A DNA stretch of 64,000 bases, taken from positions 59,463,453 through 59,527,452 of the forward strand of contig NC_090021.1 of assembly GCF_037176765.1 (NCBI RefSeq), written 5' to 3'. The DNA comes from Anolis sagrei (lineage: Eukaryota > Chordata > Lepidosauria > Squamata > Anolidae). This document shows positions 59,577-64,000 of this stretch, in pieces (position 1 is the stretch's first letter; each line of letters starts with the position of its first letter). Made by a program: the position numbers and the translations under genes. The notes below the pieces were generated by a model. It saw only the letters and a program-made list of their open reading frames with translations, was not told where the DNA came from and made no database searches.

Positions 59577-59791
59577 ATAAAAGGTAAAGGTTGTCCCCTG
59601 ACATTAAGTCCAGTCATGTCTGACTCTGGGGGTTGGTGCTCATCTCCATTTCTAAGCCGAAGAGCCAGTGTTGTCCATAGACAACTCCAAGGTCATGTGG
59701 CCAGCATAACTGCATGGAGCGCTGTTACCTTCCCACCAGAGCGGTACCTATTGATCTACTCACATTTGCATGTTTTCGAACTGCTAGGTTC
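59577..59791 (-). mobile_element. Sauria-type SINE, 5'-truncated
   Basis: The BovB-like tail in reverse (GGTAAAGGTTGTCCCCTGAC) and body are present to TTTCGAACTGCTAGGTT. The tRNA-like head is missing. Confidence 0.82.
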
Positions 59792-59867
59792 ACTATGCTG
59801 CAATATTATTAGTAATATTACATGTAATATATAATATACAATTGTTATATTGTATTATTACTAGTAT

Positions 59868-60445
59868 TGTGATGGCACACCAGGAAGATCTAATGAGAAA
59901 CCTAAATGTGTCTGGCTATTTTCCCAGTGACCATCGATATGCCCTAATTACTATAATTCCCCCAAAATAAAACTCTACAAACAAGAATAAGTTTAACAAT
60001 TTTTTACTAAATAATCAAGGTGAATTACAACAATGTACAAAGGTGTGAATCTGAGGTAAAAAAACAACTATAATTTCTATGAGGTAAATACTCTATAAAC
60101 TCTGGGGTATGTACTATCTAAACTATCTATCTATAACTATCTATCTATAGGGCAAATACAAACTATCTATCTATAAACTCTAAGGCAAATACTATCTATA
60201 AGGCAAATACGTGATTAGGATGGCCTGTTCAAATTGCTAGGCCAGACCAGACACTATCTGGCAACTATCTATAAGCTAAGACTAACAAAGAATGGGAAAC
60301 GAAGTTCTATAACCAGCCCATTCTGGCTCTGAGTCAGAATGGGCTGCACCAACCGAACTCGGCCTCTAGGGGGAACCTAAGCTCTCCCCTAAACTTGGTA
60401 AAATGGAACAGTCCAACTGAGAAATAAACAGGCCGAGACATCACA
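59868..60445. mobile_element. Solo LTR (fossil)
   Basis: A 578-bp segment begins TGTGATG and ends CATCACA, flanked by a perfect 5-bp direct repeat AGTAT (59863-59867 and 60446-60450). No internal retroviral region is present. The family (ERV or Gypsy-type) and direction cannot be fixed from the LTR alone. The perfect flank suggests it is not very old. Confidence 0.75.
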
Positions 60446-60544
60446 AGTATTATATTGTATTATATTACATTATTATCAATATATGTATGTACAATATATT
60501 ATTAGCACAGCACAATAATAGTATATTTTTATTTATATTATAGG

Positions 60545-60793
60545 CTTTGAAGCTGCCAGACTATTCAATGCTAATCAAGGTGACCAATTGTAATATTCAC
60601 ACTTGCCTCAAACAGACAAGAGTTCTTTCTCCCACCCTGGACATTCCACAGACATATAAACCCCTTTTTCCTAGTTTCCAACAGACCCTAAAACATCTGA
60701 GGATGCCTGCCATAGATGTGGGCGAAACGTCAGGAGAGAATGCTTCTGGAACATGGCCAGACAGCCCGGAAAACTCACAGCAACCCAATACAA
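60545..60793. mobile_element. Penelope-like fragment, continuation
   Basis: It begins AGGCTTTGAAGCTGCCAGAC and ends GAAAACTCACAGCAACCCAA. It joins 59154 across a 1.4-kb block of later insertions; AGGCTTT is present on both sides of that block. Confidence 0.6.
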
Positions 60794-60989
60794 CATAGTT
60801 TGTGGCAGCCATAATAACTACCTTTATGGAGTAAGCACTGCACAATCAAAAAGGAAATAACTTTCAAACCAGAAACAGAAACTTTCCCCCCACATTTTGT
60901 TACATGGCGTTATACAATCTGAATGCAGAGTGCTCAATGGTGCTGCTGCCTCCGAAAGAGGGTCTCCCTCGACTGCCGCGTTCACTTAC

Positions 60990-61200
60990 CGTCACACTTC
61001 CGCCTCCGCTTGCAATGCCCGGATGTAAGGCAAGCTGACCCATACCGGAAGCGTGCGGCTGCTCGAGCGGAAGCGTAAGTGCGAGGGGAAGAGAGAAGAG
61101 GACTCTGCGTTGCTCATTGCGCCTGCGCACCTCCTCAGCGGAAGCGTCGCTTGGTTGCTAAGAGACGCGCCAGCCTCCTCGTGCCCCTGTGATCCAATGG
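60990..61200 (-). promoter_or_regulatory. COA6: Probable COA6 promoter and non-coding exon 1
   Basis: A short CpG-rich island stands alone in repeat-rich DNA. On the minus strand it ends in a perfect donor (GTGACG|GTAAGT, exon end 60990) that fits the acceptor of COA6 exon 2 at 48511. It has several ETS-type sites (CCGGAA at 61045-61050 and CTTCCG words), an NRF1-like palindrome TGCGCCTGCGCA at 61118-61129, TAGCAACC at about 61155 and CCAAT-type words near 61194. NRF1 and ETS control is usual for nuclear genes of mitochondrial proteins. The link to COA6 is inference: no other minus-strand exon is visible between, and no transcript data are at hand. Confidence 0.6.
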
Positions 61201-61348
61201 AAAAGGTTCAGGGAGTTCCTTAGGGCAATCCTTCCCTTCTCCAACCTCTCTCTTTGTGATCCTGCGCGGTCCTCTGACCCACCTGCTTGGAGAGAGGGTG
61301 TTAACTTCCATATAAGGCAATATCACGAATGAGAAGGTGTGTCTACAC

Positions 61349-62567
61349 CAGGCCTGGGCAAACTTAGGGCCTTCAGGTGTTCCCAAGAGCCTCAGGCCCC
61401 TTCCTTTCCCCCCCTCAGCCACTTAAGCCTTTTGGACTGCGACTCCCACCATTCCTAACAACCCCAGGCCCTTCCTTCCCCCCTCAGCCACTTAAGCCTT
61501 TTGGACTCCAACTCCCATCATTCCTAACAGCCTGAGGCCCTTCCTTTCCTCCCTCAGACACTTAAGCCTTTTGGACTGCAACTCCCACCATTCCTAACAG
61601 CCTCAGGCCCCTTCCTTTTCCCCCTCAGCCATTTAAGCCTTTTGGACTGCAACTCCCATCATTCCTAACAGCCTCAGGCCCTTCCTTTCCTCCCTCAGCC
61701 ACTTAAGCCTTTTGGACTGCAACTCCCATCATTCCTAACAGCCTCAGGCCCTTCCTTTTCCCCCTCAGCCCTTAAGCCTTTTGGATTTCAACTCCCACCA
61801 TTCCTGACAGCCTCAGGCCCTTCCTTTCCCCCCTCAGCCACTTAAGCCTTTTGGACTGCAACTCCCATCATTCCTAACAGCCTCAGGCCCTCCCTTTCCC
61901 CCCTCAGCCCTTAAGCCTTTTGGACTGCAACTCCCACCATTCCTGACAGCCTCAGGCCCTTCCTTTCCCCCCTCAGCCACTTAAGCCTTTTGGACTGCAA
62001 CTCCCATCATTCCTAACAGCCTCAGGCCCTTCCTTCCCCCCCTCAGCCACTTAAGCCTTTTGGACTGCAACTCCCACCATGCCTAACAGCCTCAGGCCCT
62101 TCCTTTTCCCCCTCAGCCCTTAAGCCTTTTGGACTGCAACTCCCATCATTCCTAACAGCCTCAGGCCCTTCCTTTTCCCCCTCAGCCCTTAAGCCTTTTG
62201 GATTTCAGCTCCCACCATTCCTGACAGCCTCAGGCCTTCCTTTCCCCCCTCAGCCACTTAAGCCTTTTGGACTGCAACTCCCACCATTCCTAACAGCCCC
62301 AGGCCCCATCCTTTCCCCCTCAGCCATTTAAGCCTTTTGGACTGCAACTCCCATCATTCCTAACAGCCTCAGGCCCTTCCTTTTCCCGCTCGGCCACTTA
62401 AGCCTTTTGGACTTCAACTCCCACCATTCCTAACAGTCTCAGGCCCCTTCCTTTTCTCCCTCAGCCATTTAAGTGGCTGAGTGGGAAAAGGAAAAGGCTT
62501 GAGACTTTTAGGAATGGTGGCAGTTGAAGTCCAAAACACCAGAAGGCCCCAAGTTTGCCCAGGCCCG
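61349..62567. repeat. Minisatellite, 15 units of about 70 bp, inside a hAT-type MITE
   Basis: Outer ends are CAGGCCTGGGCAAACTTAGG (61349) and AAGTTTGCCCAGGCCCG (to 62567), the same MITE termini as at 3797. Between them the internal word CCTTTTGGACTGCAACTCCC recurs 15 times from 61427 to about 62402, mean spacing near 70 bp. One inverted half-unit (62470-62540) remains at the right. The flanks GTCTACAC / GTGTATAT could be a decayed 8-bp duplication. Confidence 0.88.
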
Positions 62568-63196
62568 GTGTATATGCATTTCAGTTCAAAATAGATGTCC
62601 CACACAGCAGCTGTTTATTAAGAATAGAAATTGTTATTTAGCTTCCTCAGTTTGGTCACAGATTCATATATCTATGGCTATCAAAAAGTCACGGTTTACA
62701 CGATTGACAGATATCTTGACAGACTTGCAAGAAGCTAAGTGATTAAGTTTATTTCTGTGTCGCATGCATACTCTAGCCTGAGAACTACTGCTCTCATTAC
62801 CTCTTCCATGTAAATAAGCATATGCTCCCAAAGGTAAAGATATTAAAGCAGGGGATCTTTTTAAGCTGAAGGTCTGACAAAATGGGAAGGCATGGGAGGG
62901 ATCCCCTGACACTCCAATTTTATCTATACAGTGCCTTATTTGTGGAGGTTGTTTCCAAAAGGTACCAAATGTTAAAAACATTGAAAAATTACTTACAGGT
63001 GGTCGTGCAGTGTTGGCTTGGAATATTATATACAGGTCAAGGCTATCAAAATGTATCAAAACACTCTGGTACGCAGCTTGGAAAATGACATTTTATAGCA
63101 AAAGAATGTCTTTCCTCAGCACGTTTTTTCCTGGTTCCTGTAAAATTTGTTCAGGTCGATTTGTTAGCTTTTGGAAGCAAGCTTCACATTTAGAGA

Positions 63197-63405
63197 TCAT
63201 CTATGTAGAGTTAATGCGGTTTGATGCCACTTGAACTCCAATGACTTTGAAACCCTGGGAGCTGTAGTTTGGTGAGGCACTAATACTCTGGTAGAGAAGG
63301 CTAAAGACCTTGAAAACCTACAACTCCTGTGACCCCATAGCATTGAGCCTGGGCAGTTAACGTAATGCCAATCTGCATTAACACTACAGTGTAGATGCAC
63401 CTTTA
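63197..63405. mobile_element. Palindromic MITE, about 210 bp
   Basis: The two halves are inverted copies: CATCTATGTAGAGTTAATGC ... GAGCTGTAGTTTGG against AAAACCTACAACTCC ... CTGCATTAACACTACAGTG. It is related to the split element at 8003-9353. Confidence 0.7.
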
Positions 63406-64000
63406 ACCATTTAATACCAGCCATTTAATGCTGGTATTCAAAGCTCAAAGCTAGATTCTACCTGCAGCAGCCAGACAATATACTTCCACAAAAGTGGGAG
63501 TACTTAATGTGTATCAGTATTCTGGTTTGTGTATTCGCCATCTGGGCCTCAAACTGGTTCCAGATTTCCTATGTAAGCATCCCCTCATCAAAACCATTTT
63601 CTTCAATAGCTATTTGAAATACATTAAATGCTCAGTGTAGTTGGAGCCTAAAACACACATCTGCTCTAGTCATCCTAGTAATCATTTTTTCTTGCTGCAT
63701 CCTCCTTGTATTTCAGACTCAATTATATCACTTAAAGAGAGAGCATGCTGTTGTTACGTTCTTACCTTGAAGCAGGTTGTTGAGTATTTGACAGTCTCAG
63801 GTGGCAGATATTAGAATAGCAGCTGTTCCTGGTCCATTCCCCCCTTTTGGATGATAAGAAGGGCATGTGCCACAAGATACCACCCAAACTAACCTAGTCC
63901 TCTCAGGTGTAGAGGAGGTATTAAAATAGAATGAATTGGTCAGGCTAGGCCAGTCCAATTCTGTATGAATTTGTTATTTGCCTCAGATAACAAAACATCT
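63406..64000. other. Window end, nothing recognised
   Basis: A/T-rich non-coding DNA. No exon, repeat family or RNA gene was seen. Confidence 0.5.

Noticed and set aside
61427-62460. Regular spaced repeats that look like a CRISPR array
   Set aside because: The whole 70-bp unit repeats with no unique spacers, the DNA is vertebrate, and the ends are those of a MITE. It is a minisatellite.

Overview
The window is vertebrate nuclear DNA, most likely from a squamate, and best matches an iguanian lizard of the Anolis type. The evidence is split genes with GT-AG introns and a dense repeat mix: an intact L1, L2/CR1 3' ends, Sauria-type tRNA SINEs with a BovB-like tail, many hAT elements with 8-bp target duplications, Helitrons, a DIRS element and Penelope-like fragments. 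The species call is inference; no search was run.

Two host genes lie tail to tail. TARBP1 (+ strand, CDS 4897-46936) can be followed through 30 exons whose splice phases all agree. They give a 1,576-residue protein ending in a SPOUT (TrmH/SpoU) domain, the enzyme that makes Gm18 in tRNA. COA6 (- strand, coding exons 48503-48360 and 48009-47917) encodes a 78-residue twin-cysteine cytochrome c oxidase assembly factor. Its probable non-coding first exon and promoter lie at about 60990-61200, which implies a first intron of about 12.5 kb. The two polyadenylation signals (47085-47090 on +, 47825-47820 on -) are about 730 bp apart. The same order, TARBP1 convergent with COA6, is known in human.

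Layout: 1-4700 is repeats (CR1, L2, nested hAT MITEs and a Helitron 3' end close to the TARBP1 promoter). 4700-5760 is a CpG-rich promoter and exon 1. 5.7-20.3 kb holds exons 2-9 with a Penelope-like element, a Tc1/mariner element, a Helitron and a 2.1-kb hAT that carries a near-perfect 522-bp palindrome. 20.4-27.3 kb is a full-length L1 with two open frames, in intron 9. 28.5-47.1 kb holds exons 10-30 and small repeats. 47.8-61.2 kb is COA6, whose long intron 1 contains an old L1 split by a DIRS element, then CR1, Penelope-like, SINE and solo-LTR insertions. 61.3-62.6 kb is a 15-copy minisatellite grown inside a hAT MITE. The rest is sparse non-coding DNA.

I see no bacterial-type system, CRISPR array or operon. 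The most unusual items are the palindromic hAT in intron 6, the apparently intact L1 in intron 9, the MITE-born minisatellite, and the GC-AG intron in TARBP1.
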